From NCBI GenBank assembly GCA_937967805.1, contig CALBTC010000302.1, forward strand, positions 1-8,893: DNA of 8,893 nt. The letters run 5' to 3'. Under the pieces are notes generated by a model. The model was not told the origin of the DNA. It saw only the letters and a program-made list of their open reading frames with translations, and did no database searches. Of this stretch, positions 1 to 5,963 are shown piece by piece. The DNA comes from an uncultured Anaerolineaceae bacterium. Its GTDB lineage: Bacteria; Chloroflexota; Anaerolineae; Promineifilales; Promineifilaceae. The translations under genes and the position numbers were made by a program. Positions within the stretch are counted from its first letter, which is position 1. Each line of letters starts with the position of its first letter.

Positions 1-597
1 CAGCTTGGTGAGGGAGTGGACGGTACGGCCGTACCGCAAATCACCCACCATCGCCACCTTCAGCCCATCCACCGTGCCCAGCTCCTCGCGGATGGTGAAC
101 AAATCCAGCAGCGCCTGCGTAGGATGCTCGCCCGGGCCGTCCCCGGCGTTGATGACGGGCACGTTGGCTGCCGCCGCTGCTTCGCGTGCGGAACCAATTT
201 CTGGATGGCGCAGCACAATCACGTCGGCGTACTGCTCCAGCACCCGAATTGTGTCGGACAGCGTTTCTCCTTTGCTGATGGAGCTGAACTGCACCCCCTG
301 TGTAATGGGGATCACGCTGCCGCCCAGCCGTTCCATCGCCGCAATGAAAGAGGAGCTGGTGCGGGTGCTGGGTTCGTAAAAGAGGCAGGCCAGCACCTTG
401 CCCTTAAGCAAATCCGTGCCGCCAACCCGCTCCACCATCTCCCGCATTTCGCGGGCGCGGCCAAAAATGTAAGACAACTTCTCTCGATCAAACTGGGAGA
501 CGGACAGGATATCGTGGTGGCTTAATTCATTGCTGTTGAGCATGGGAATGTGCATCTTCTCAAAATCAAATAATGGTTCTAAAGTTTTCATTTGCAT
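1..597 (-). CDS. pyrB: Aspartate carbamoyltransferase catalytic chain, 3' end cut off
   Basis: It transfers the carbamoyl group of carbamoyl phosphate to L-aspartate, the first committed cytosolic step of pyrimidine synthesis. The minus strand reads 199 in-frame codons to the window edge, about two thirds of the usual 305-310 residues. The carbamoyl-phosphate motif is complete: YEPSTRT with STRT at residues 77-80, SKGET with Lys109, RHP at 130-132, HPTQ at 158-161 and YGRT at 189-192. The aspartate-binding C-terminal half lies outside. ATG at 597 is chosen because AAGGAG lies 9 nt upstream and the N-terminus then matches the family; an in-frame ATG at 681 would add 28 residues unlike the family. 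It lies 154 nt downstream of pyrC in the same direction, so the two probably share a pyrimidine transcription unit. Whether a regulatory pyrI follows cannot be seen. Confidence 0.96.
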   Translation of the reverse strand, partial: MQMKTLEPLFDFEKMHIPMLNSNELSHHDILSVSQFDREKLSYIFGRAREMREMVERVGGTDLLKGKVLACLFYEPSTRTSSSFIAAMERLGGSVIPITQGVQFSSISKGETLSDTIRVLEQYADVIVLRHPEIGSAREAAAAANVPVINAGDGPGEHPTQALLDLFTIREELGTVDGLKVAMVGDLRYGRTVHSLTKL

Positions 598-742
598 GGT
601 TTGTTTCTCCTTCGAATTTAGCCTCACGCAAAGTCGCAAAGGCCTTTTGGCGCACTTGGTGGCTTGGCGTGAGATTTTCATTCATGGTGTTGAGCTTGCG
701 CTCATATCGTCTCCTCAATTGCTTGGTCAAGTTTTTAAACAT
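566..742 (-). CDS. Doubtful 58-codon ORF in the pyrC-pyrB gap
   Basis: An open frame runs from ATG at 742, 10 nt after the pyrC stop, and overlaps the pyrB start by 32 nt in another frame. It would encode a very basic, Lys/Arg/Gln/Asn-rich 58-residue protein beginning [16 protein letters not shown], with no membrane segment and no family I recognise. There is no convincing ribosome binding site at 742. A better-placed GAGGAG (5-nt spacing) precedes an ATG at 705 in another frame, which encodes only seven residues (MSASSTP) and stops in an ATGA overlap with codon 20 (Met) of this ORF. It could be a real small protein, a coupled leader for pyrB, or chance. Only its place between two co-oriented genes and its plausible composition favour it. 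Confidence 0.25.
   Translation of the reverse strand: MFKNLTKQLRRRYERKLNTMNENLTPSHQVRQKAFATLREAKFEGETNHANENFRTII
623..673 (-). promoter_or_regulatory. Inverted repeat in the pyrB leader
   Basis: CTCACGC (673-667 on the minus strand) and GCGTGAG (629-623) form a perfect 7-bp stem that extends through one mismatch by three further pairs. The internal region contains the palindrome AAAGGCCTTT. The structure ends just upstream of the pyrB ribosome binding site. There is no run of T after it, so it is not a standard terminator. It may be an attenuator, a translational control hairpin or a protein-binding leader. No PyrR-binding consensus was recognised. Confidence 0.3.
702..730 (-). promoter_or_regulatory. 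Possible internal promoter before pyrB
   Basis: On the minus strand TTGACC (730-725) is followed after exactly 17 nt by ATATGA (707-702). The -35 box matches consensus at 5 of 6 bases, but the -10 box is poor. If used, transcription would start about 90-100 nt upstream of pyrB, giving it a leader independent of pyrC. The same bases overlap the start of the 58-codon ORF, so both readings cannot easily be fully functional. Confidence 0.3.
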
Positions 743-751
743 GACCTACGA

Positions 752-1810
752 CTATGGTAATAATTTTCCGCTGCCCGGTTTGGCCAAAACACGGCCGTTT
801 TCAAACACAACCTCGCCGCGCAAGACCACTTTTTGCACTTTGGCGGCCACTTCGGTGCCGTGGAAGGGCGTCCAGCCGCATTTGCTTTGCACCATCTCGT
901 TGTTGATGGTGTGGGGGGTGAGCTGGACGGTAACGGCCGTATCCGGCTGTTGCGGCAGGTTAAAAATGCGGCGGGGGTTTGTGCTCATCAGTTCGATGAG
1001 TCGGTCCAGGGTGAGGCGGTTTTGTTGAACGGCCGTCAGCATTAGTGGCAGCGACGTCTCCAGGCCAATCACCCCTGGCGGTGGCGTGGCCGACTGCTTT
1101 TCCGCCAGCGTGTGCGGCGCGTGGTCTGTAGCGATGCAGTCCACCGTTTCACCCAGATGTTCCCACAAGGCGGCCACGTCGTATGGTGTGCCCAGCAGTG
1201 GACGCATGTCGCCCAGCGGTCCTAGACGCGTTGCGTCTGCGTCGGTCAAAAAGAGGTGGTGTGGTGTTACCTCGCACGTTACGGACAATCCTTCGGCTTT
1301 GGCCTGGGCAATCAGCTCAATTTCCTCGCGGCGGCTGATGTGGCAAAAATGGACTGGCCGGTTATAGGCGGCGGCCAGACCGATGCCTATGGCCACGCTC
1401 TGCTTTTCGGCGTGCATGGCGATCATTTTGTCGCGGGGCCAGTTGGCAAAGCAGGCCATCAGCGTCGGCACATCCTCCACGCGCAGCGGACCAAAGGTGT
1501 CGTTAAGGTAAATTTTCAGCGCAACGGCGCGCGGCGCGCACTCTACCAGTCGGTTAATTTCCTCCGGGCTGGCCCCGGCAAAGAGGCCCACATCGCACAA
1601 GATATCTTGCGCTGCCTGCTCATGGGCGGCGGCCAGTACCTCTGGTGTGCTCAGGGGCGGGTTGGTGTTGGGCATCCCTAAAATGGTGGTAATGCCGCCG
1701 GCCAGGGCTGCGGCCGTTCCCGTGTGAAAATCCTCTTTATGCTCACCGCCCGGCACGCGTAAGTGAGTGTGGACATCGACCAGTCCGGGCAAAATTATGG
1801 TTTCGCTCAT
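752..1810 (-). CDS. pyrC: Dihydroorotase, short form resembling the animal CAD domain
   Basis: It closes carbamoyl-aspartate to dihydroorotate, the step after PyrB. At 352 residues it is shorter than the usual class I bacterial enzyme (about 420) because it starts almost directly at the metal site and lacks most of the N-terminal beta-sandwich strand region. Metal-site residues are all present: HTH at 14-16 followed by LR, the lysine to be carboxylated at Lys99 (ALKIYLNDTF), His133 in MHAE, His157 in CHIS and Asp229 in DHAPH. Substrate contacts MPNT (46-49) and the loop after DHAPH are intact. From memory the sequence follows the human CAD dihydroorotase domain closely (LPGLVDVHTHLR, HKEDF, CEVTPHHLFL, NPRRIF, VVLRGEV). 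ATG at 1810 has AGGAGG close upstream (3-nt spacing). pyrB lies downstream; an operator-flanked promoter lies upstream. I expect an active enzyme. Confidence 0.95.
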   Translation of the reverse strand: MSETIILPGLVDVHTHLRVPGGEHKEDFHTGTAAALAGGITTILGMPNTNPPLSTPEVLAAAHEQAAQDILCDVGLFAGASPEEINRLVECAPRAVALKIYLNDTFGPLRVEDVPTLMACFANWPRDKMIAMHAEKQSVAIGIGLAAAYNRPVHFCHISRREEIELIAQAKAEGLSVTCEVTPHHLFLTDADATRLGPLGDMRPLLGTPYDVAALWEHLGETVDCIATDHAPHTLAEKQSATPPPGVIGLETSLPLMLTAVQQNRLTLDRLIELMSTNPRRIFNLPQQPDTAVTVQLTPHTINNEMVQSKCGWTPFHGTEVAAKVQKVVLRGEVVFENGRVLAKPGSGKLLP

Positions 1811-1825
1811 AAACCTCCTATCTCA

Positions 1826-1881
1826 AGATTGGACCAATTTTTTATCCACCGCGACTATCTCCGGACAAATTGGTCCAATCT
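1826..1881 (-). promoter_or_regulatory. Two-operator promoter region of pyrC
   Basis: AGATTGGACCAATTT (1826-1840) and AAATTGGTCCAATCT (1867-1881) are perfect reverse complements of 15 bp, 26 bp apart. Each arm contains ATTGG-N-CCAAT, itself a dyad with one central base. Between them on the minus strand lie TTGTCC (1868-1863) and, 16 nt on, GATAAA (1846-1841), a plausible weak sigma-70-type promoter. One dyad thus overlaps the -35 side and the other the expected start of transcription, 16 nt before the pyrC ATG. Two identical sites bracketing a promoter suggest a dimeric repressor. The motif has a GntR-like look, but the regulator is not in this window. A simple RNA hairpin is the alternative reading. 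Confidence 0.6.
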
Positions 1882-1898
1882 CCGCACCGTATTTTGGC

Positions 1899-1930
1899 AA
1901 AAAAAAAGCCTAATCCAGAAGGATCAGGCT
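1899..1930 (-). terminator. Intrinsic terminator downstream of the zinc-ribbon kinase
   Basis: Read on the minus strand, AGCCTGATCC, a TTCT loop and GGATTAGGCT form a 10-bp stem (one G-T wobble), followed directly by an unbroken run of T to position 1899. This is a textbook Rho-independent terminator. It ends the transcript coming from the exporter/kinase genes and insulates the pyrC promoter that starts about 30 bp further on. Confidence 0.88.
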
Positions 1931-2086
1931 ATGAATAACAATCTATTTTTCGCAAAGGCGCGGCGATTTTGATTTTCTTTCCGGTTATTCCAGGCATTGG
2001 TTTCCTCATTTGTGTGCCTCATTTGCACCGGGAGGAAATGGTATCATGAAACGGCCGTTTGGCCAAAACAATTTTGTCCTGATGCC

Positions 2087-2713
2087 TTACTCTGACAATA
2101 TTTCCTGAATCCAGGTGATGACCTCAAGGCTGGTTTCTTTTATATTTGCCTGGGTCGTGTCTAAGATGGTGATGACAGGTGTACTTTGCGGTTCCTCTTG
2201 GCGCAGCCATTGGTTGTAAGCCACCTGCTTGGCAATGTTTTCCGGGGTGCAACCGCGCCAGGCCGGTCTTGCTTCTAGTCGCGCCGTGATGGCAGCGTCT
2301 TCCGCAACAAGAGCCAGATAGTAAACGGTGTCAAAGTAGCGTCGTTCGACACATGGCTCAATATGTTGTGGCAGGCCACCAGAATGGAACAGGGCCACCG
2401 GCTTGCCTGCCTGCCCAATATTTTTGCACACCCGCAGCCACATTTCGTTAAAGTCACGGAAAGCGTCATCTGAGTGGACAATGGCGGCGTTGTACAAAAT
2501 GTCCGCTTCTAGCGGAATGAATGGCAAGTTTTGCCCTAATAGCCGGCGGCAAACGGCCGTTTTCCCACCGCCGCTTGGCCCACAAATAATAAACAACGGC
2601 TGTTGCACAAATGGGTGACTATGCTCGCAGTCCGGGCAGATGGCCCGGCTGGGGTTTTGCCGAATTTCTTTATCGGGACGATAGTTACCGCAGTTGGCAC
2701 AAACGTTAATCAT
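2087..2713 (-). CDS. Zinc-ribbon P-loop kinase/ATPase of unknown substrate
   Basis: This 208-residue cytosolic protein begins with a treble Cys pair (CANC at 5-8, CPDC at 26-29) that looks like a zinc ribbon, followed by a P-loop NTPase domain. Walker A is GPSGGGKT at 45-52. The rest resembles small nucleoside/NMP-kinase-like proteins annotated only as AAA-family ATPase or nucleoside kinase: DILY after the first strand, WLRVCKNIGQAGKPV (92-106), CVERRYF (121-127) and a lid-like ARLEARPAWRG (144-154). The frame stays open upstream to 2881, but ATG at 2713 is chosen because upstream codons overlap the exporter gene and the Cys pair lies at the new N-terminus. No clear ribosome binding site is seen. 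It starts 7 nt after the exporter stop, so translational coupling is likely. The substrate is unknown. Confidence 0.85.
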   Translation of the reverse strand: MINVCANCGNYRPDKEIRQNPSRAICPDCEHSHPFVQQPLFIICGPSGGGKTAVCRRLLGQNLPFIPLEADILYNAAIVHSDDAFRDFNEMWLRVCKNIGQAGKPVALFHSGGLPQHIEPCVERRYFDTVYYLALVAEDAAITARLEARPAWRGCTPENIAKQVAYNQWLRQEEPQSTPVITILDTTQANIKETSLEVITWIQEILSE

Positions 2714-2720
2714 GTGCCAC

Positions 2721-3356
2721 TTACTTGGACTTGCTGCCGGAAACGGCCGTAGCCACCCCCAGCGCAATGTAAACCGATCCGGAAAAATAGCGCTGCCGCT
2801 GTTGAAATGCCTGGCTCTGTTTGAGCCAGCTGCCCAACTGACCGGCCAGCAGCGCATAGACGCTGTCGCTGAACAGGGCAATTGTCACAAAAATGAGGCC
2901 AAGCAGGAACGTTTGCAGCGGGACCGAACCGTGTGCCGGATCGGCAAACTGGGGCAGGAAGGCCAGGAAAAAGAGCGCTGTCTTGGGGTTGAGTAAATTT
3001 ACCACAAAACCCTGGCGGAAGATTTGCCACAGCGGTTTGGGCTCGACCACGATTTCTTTTTGAGATTGTGGTTTTTTGAGCAGGGTGATGATGCCCAGGT
3101 AGATGAGGTAAGCAGCGCCCAAATATTTAACTGTGCTGAAAGCGAGGGCAGAGGCGGCGAGTACGGCCGTAATCCCCACCGCCGCCGCCAACGAATGCAC
3201 CATTGCCCCCAACGCAATCCCCAACACCGAGACAATGCCCGCCAGCCGCCCCTGGTCAATCGACCGGGCGACAATGTACAAAACCGCCGGACCCGGCACC
3301 ACAATCAGCAGCGTCGCTGCCAGCATAAACGTCACCAAACGTGCCCATTCAAACAT
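2721..3356 (-). CDS. LysE/RhtB-family amino acid exporter
   Basis: A 211-residue inner-membrane protein of the length typical for RhtB-type exporters of homoserine, homoserine lactone, threonine and similar compounds. The family signature is clear: VPGPAVLYIVARSIDQGRLAG near residues 20-40, then GIALGAMVHSLAAAVG, YLGAAYLIYLGI, and GFVVNLLNPKTALFFLAFLPQF in the middle. About five or six hydrophobic segments are visible. The frame is open 20 codons further up, but ATG at 3356 has GAGGG about 8 nt upstream and gives the standard N-terminus. It follows metY by 92 nt and precedes the kinase gene by 7 nt. Placement after metA-metY suggests homoserine, threonine or methionine as cargo; the sequence alone does not fix specificity. 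Two hairpins upstream may control it. Confidence 0.92.
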   Translation of the reverse strand: MFEWARLVTFMLAATLLIVVPGPAVLYIVARSIDQGRLAGIVSVLGIALGAMVHSLAAAVGITAVLAASALAFSTVKYLGAAYLIYLGIITLLKKPQSQKEIVVEPKPLWQIFRQGFVVNLLNPKTALFFLAFLPQFADPAHGSVPLQTFLLGLIFVTIALFSDSVYALLAGQLGSWLKQSQAFQQRQRYFSGSVYIALGVATAVSGSKSK

Positions 3357-3364
3357 TTTGTTAC

Positions 3365-3379
3365 CCTCACAAAGTGAGG
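3365..3379 (-). promoter_or_regulatory. Hairpin sequestering the exporter ribosome binding site
   Basis: CCTCAC-TTT-GTGAGG on the minus strand forms a 6-bp stem with a 3-nt loop. Its 3' arm carries most of the GAGGG Shine-Dalgarno sequence of the exporter gene starting at 3356. If it forms in the mRNA, it would lower translation initiation unless opened. Confidence 0.4.
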
Positions 3380-3383
3380 CATG

Positions 3384-3432
3384 AGCATCCTCAGATGCGA
3401 ACGGCTCCAACCGCACCGCATCTGAGGATGCT
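3384..3432 (-). promoter_or_regulatory. 16-bp perfect hairpin between metY and the exporter gene
   Basis: AGCATCCTCAGATGCG (3384-3399) and CGCATCTGAGGATGCT (3417-3432) are exact reverse complements around a 17-nt loop. The stem begins 17 nt after the metY stop and ends 27 nt before the exporter ATG. No T-run follows on either strand, so it is not a classical intrinsic terminator. It could stabilise the metY mRNA 3' end, attenuate read-through, or act with the smaller hairpin downstream: its arms contain CCTCA and TGAGG, the same complementary pair that masks the exporter ribosome binding site, so alternative pairings are possible. Confidence 0.6.
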
Positions 3433-3448
3433 TGCTCCTCCGTTAGAA

Positions 3449-4723
3449 TTATATGGCCGCAGCCAGCGCCTGCTCCAAATCGGCCAGAATGTCGTCGATG
3501 TGCTCAATGCCGATGCACAGCCGGATCGCGTCTGGCGTGACGCCGGCCGGTGCCAGTTCCTCTTCGGTGAGCTGGCGGTGGGTGGTGGAGGCGGGATGGG
3601 CGGCCAACGATTTGGCATCGCCGATGTTGACCAGTCGCTTGAACAGCTTTAGCGAATCGTAGAACTTCACCCCGGCTTCAAAGCCGCCTTTGATACCAAA
3701 TGTGAGGAGGGCGGAGGGACGGCCGTTTGTATACTTCTGCGCCAGTTCATAATACGGCGAGCTGGGCAATCCGGCAAAGCTGACCCAGGCCACGCTGTCG
3801 TGGTTGTCCAGATAGTTGGCCACCGCCAGGGCATTTTCCGTGTGGCGCTCCATGCGCAGAGCCAGGGTTTCAATCCCCTGCAAAATCAGGAACGCATTTA
3901 GCGGGCTGATGGCCGAACCGGTGTTGCGCAGCGGCACGGTGCGGGCGCGGCCAATGTACGCTGCCGGTCCCAGCGCCTCGGTGTACACCACGCCGTGGTA
4001 AGATGGTTCGGGATTGTTCAGCATGGGGAAGCGGTCGGCGTGGTCGGCCCAGGGAAACTTGCCGGAGTCAACAATAATGCCGCCAAGGGTGGTGCCGTGC
4101 CCGCCCATGTATTTGGTGAGCGAATGGACCACGATATCCGCGCCGTAGTCAATGGGGCGAATGAGAATGGGCGTGGCGACGGTGTTATCCACAATGACGG
4201 GGACGCCGTGCTTGTGGGCCATCGTGGCGATGGCTTCTACATCCACGATGTTACCGGCCGGATTGCCGATCGTTTCGCAGAAAACGGCCGCTGTCTTCTC
4301 ATCAATCAACTTTTCCAGGCTGGCCGGACTATCGTCTGCGGCAAAGCGCACCTCGATGCCCTGCTTGGGCAGCATGTGGGCAAACAGGGTGTAAGTGCCG
4401 CCGTACAGCAGCGGCACGGTCACGATGTTGCTGCCGGCTTCGGCAATCGTCAGGACGGCATAATTGACGGCGGCGCTGCCGGCGCTCAGCGCCAGCCCGG
4501 CGATGCCGCCTTCCAGTTCGGCCACGCGTTTTTCCAGCACGTCGGCCGTGGGGTTCATGATGCGGGTGTATATGTTGCCCGGTACGGCCAGGTTGAACAG
4601 GTCTGCCCCGTGCTGGGCGTTGTCAAATTCGTAAGCAACGGTTTGGTAAATGGGCACAGCGACTGATTTGGTGGTTGGGTCTGTTTCGTAGCCGCTGTGG
4701 ATGGCAATGGTTGCTGGTTTCAT
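3449..4723 (-). CDS. metY: O-acetylhomoserine sulfhydrylase (homocysteine synthase)
   Basis: A PLP enzyme of the Cys/Met-metabolism family that makes homocysteine from an O-acylhomoserine and sulfide. Its 424 residues match the usual 425-430. Key features in order: HSGYETDPTTKSVAVPIYQT at 9-28, YTRIMNPT at 52-59, ALSAGSAA around 78-85 before the cofactor phosphate site, VDNTVATP at 178-185 with Asp179 for the pyridine nitrogen, and SLTKYMGGHGTT at 201-212 with Lys204 as the Schiff-base lysine. The C-terminal LVNIGDAKSLAAHPAST (364-380) carries the substrate-carboxylate region. The frame is open to a GTG at 4807, but ATG at 4723 gives the family N-terminus and has AAAGGAG 11 nt upstream. It directly follows metA, its probable substrate supplier, so direct sulfhydrylation is the likely route rather than transsulfuration. 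Confidence 0.96.
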   Translation of the reverse strand: MKPATIAIHSGYETDPTTKSVAVPIYQTVAYEFDNAQHGADLFNLAVPGNIYTRIMNPTADVLEKRVAELEGGIAGLALSAGSAAVNYAVLTIAEAGSNIVTVPLLYGGTYTLFAHMLPKQGIEVRFAADDSPASLEKLIDEKTAAVFCETIGNPAGNIVDVEAIATMAHKHGVPVIVDNTVATPILIRPIDYGADIVVHSLTKYMGGHGTTLGGIIVDSGKFPWADHADRFPMLNNPEPSYHGVVYTEALGPAAYIGRARTVPLRNTGSAISPLNAFLILQGIETLALRMERHTENALAVANYLDNHDSVAWVSFAGLPSSPYYELAQKYTNGRPSALLTFGIKGGFEAGVKFYDSLKLFKRLVNIGDAKSLAAHPASTTHRQLTEEELAPAGVTPDAIRLCIGIEHIDDILADLEQALAAAI

Positions 4724-4748
4724 AATAGGTGTTTCTCCTTTCTTTAGC

Positions 4749-4811
4749 TGTAGGATTGCCAGTCCTGAATTTGATAGTTCATCATGACTTGCGTTTAGGA
4801 CTGCCACTCCT
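4749..4811 (-). repeat. Two direct repeats in the metA-metY gap
   Basis: On the plus strand tgtaggattgccagtcct (4749-4766) and tttaggactgccactcct (4794-4811) match at 15 of 18 positions and start 45 bp apart. Each is an imperfect dyad, AGGA...TCCT. In the minus-strand mRNA each can fold into a small hairpin, and CAGTCCT of the first copy can alternatively pair with AGGACTG of the second. The second copy ends about 30 nt before the metY start. They could be paired operator sites or competing RNA hairpins; no SAM riboswitch is recognisable here. A 13-codon ORF (ATG at 4784) runs through the second copy but has no ribosome binding site. Confidence 0.5.
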
Positions 4812-4823
4812 TGGTGGAATAAT

Positions 4824-5891
4824 TTAGCGTAGGCCCAGTGGGTTATTGGGGTCGATGCCGGGGGTGAACGGCCGTTTCCTTTCCAGCGCCGTCAGTTGGT
4901 ATACCAGCCCCAGCCAGTTGTTGAACAACGCCTTGCCCGTGTCGCCCCAGGTATTGTCCAGATGTTGGGCGATGGCCTCCTCCGGGAAAGGAGGAATGGG
5001 CGTGCCGGCTTCCTGGCTGGCCAGGATAATGGCCTGGTATTCGTCGGCGATGGCTGCGGCCGTTGGTGGGAAGTAATTTTCCGGGTGGGGCGGATATTCC
5101 TTGATCTCCCCGGCAATAAAGCGCAGCACCTCCCGCTTGTACTCCTTGAGCAGGCTGTTGTAATCATATTCCGGATGCCCCTGAAAATAGACAATGCGAA
5201 ACTGATCGGGGCTGACTGCCATGTGGACACCCCCTGTTTCACTTTCTACCAAAATTGTCAATCCGGCCGCCTCTAACTGGGCACGGGTGATCGCGTTGTA
5301 GCGGGAATGGACCACATCGAACCGGGTATTGATGTGGCGCAGCAGCGGGTGCTGTTTGTTAGTGATGCGATGGGGATACACACCCCACTTTTTGGCCGGC
5401 AGGCGCTGCCGCTTGATGCCATATAGCTGTTTTACCAGTGCATGTGTCGCCAGGCAGGAACAGAGTACAGAGGTCACGTTTTCAGTGGCCCAGGCGATGA
5501 CATCCTGCAGCGGCTGCCAGAAGGGTTCCTGTTCCAGGGTGGGATTGGCCACATTGGCGCCAGTGATAACCAGCGCATCCAGCCCTTCCTGTTTAAGCTG
5601 CTCGAAGGTGGTGTAATACTTTTCAATATACGCCTGTTTTTCCGGGCTGCGCGGCAGCCCAGGAATGGAGAAGGGATAGACGTAGAACTGGGCGATCTGG
5701 TTGGAGCTGCCCAACAGCCGCATAAACTGCTGCTCTGTCACGGTGAGAGCGGCATCGGGCATCATGTTGAGCAGCCCGATGTGCAGCTCGCGGATGTCCT
5801 GGTGCAAAGCATGGTCCAGGGACAGGATTTCTTGCCCCTGCAGGCGTAATTGCTCAAAAGTTGGTAGTGCAGAATGAGCGACTAAAGGCAT
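4824..5891 (-). CDS. metA: Homoserine O-acyltransferase, divergent MetA family
   Basis: It activates the homoserine hydroxyl with an acyl-CoA, committing it to methionine. The MetA fold markers are present: IGLLNMMPDAALTVTE near 38-53, LDALVITGANV (104-114), NVTSVLCSC ending at Cys146, which aligns with the E. coli nucleophile Cys142, GVYPHR (170-175), VHSRYN (194-199) and FQGHPEYD with His239 and Glu241, followed by Glu250 and Arg253. It is 355 residues against about 300-310 because roughly 30 extra residues lie between NYFP (272-275) and the final GKALFNNWL. Ala115 stands where acetyl-specific enzymes have Glu and succinyl-specific ones Gly, and the K-K after LMP is missing. ATG at 5891 is the only good start; its ribosome binding site is weak (AAGAAG). 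MetY downstream suggests acetylhomoserine as product, but donor specificity is open. Confidence 0.93.
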   Translation of the reverse strand: MPLVAHSALPTFEQLRLQGQEILSLDHALHQDIRELHIGLLNMMPDAALTVTEQQFMRLLGSSNQIAQFYVYPFSIPGLPRSPEKQAYIEKYYTTFEQLKQEGLDALVITGANVANPTLEQEPFWQPLQDVIAWATENVTSVLCSCLATHALVKQLYGIKRQRLPAKKWGVYPHRITNKQHPLLRHINTRFDVVHSRYNAITRAQLEAAGLTILVESETGGVHMAVSPDQFRIVYFQGHPEYDYNSLLKEYKREVLRFIAGEIKEYPPHPENYFPPTAAAIADEYQAIILASQEAGTPIPPFPEEAIAQHLDNTWGDTGKALFNNWLGLVYQLTALERKRPFTPGIDPNNPLGLR

Positions 5892-5924
5892 AAGCTTCTT
5901 TTTTGATCTGGGTCAGGGCGGCTG

Positions 5925-5953
5925 ATGTTAACAAACAGTGGGTAATGCGTCAA
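5925..5953 (-). promoter_or_regulatory. metA promoter
   Basis: On the minus strand TTGACG (5953-5948) and TAACAT (5930-5925) are separated by exactly 17 nt, a good sigma-70-type arrangement. It lies in the 72-nt gap after the histidine kinase stop, with the expected transcript start about 25-30 nt before the metA ATG. metA and the genes behind it can therefore be transcribed independently of the kinase. The leader is too short for a SAM riboswitch. Confidence 0.55.
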
Positions 5954-5963
5954 CGGGGAAATT

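Noticed and set aside
2001..2038. Inverted repeat TTTCCTC/GAGGAAA as a second terminator of the kinase gene
   Set aside because: The stem is only 7 bp with a long loop and no T-run; the real terminator is at 1899-1930.
2714..2881. 56-residue extension of the zinc-ribbon kinase
   Set aside because: It lies wholly antisense-frame within the exporter coding sequence on the same strand and shows no family features.
3995..4666. 223-codon plus-strand ORF opposite metY
   Set aside because: It is the mirror frame of a strongly conserved PLP enzyme; the composition is explained by the metY codons.
4724..4807. 28-residue N-terminal extension of MetY from a GTG at 4807
   Set aside because: The added residues are unlike the family, the GTG overlaps its own AGGAG, and ATG at 4723 gives the standard MetY start.
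5892..5963. SAM riboswitch upstream of metA
   Set aside because: The gap is only 72 nt and contains a promoter; there is no room for the aptamer and no matching motif.
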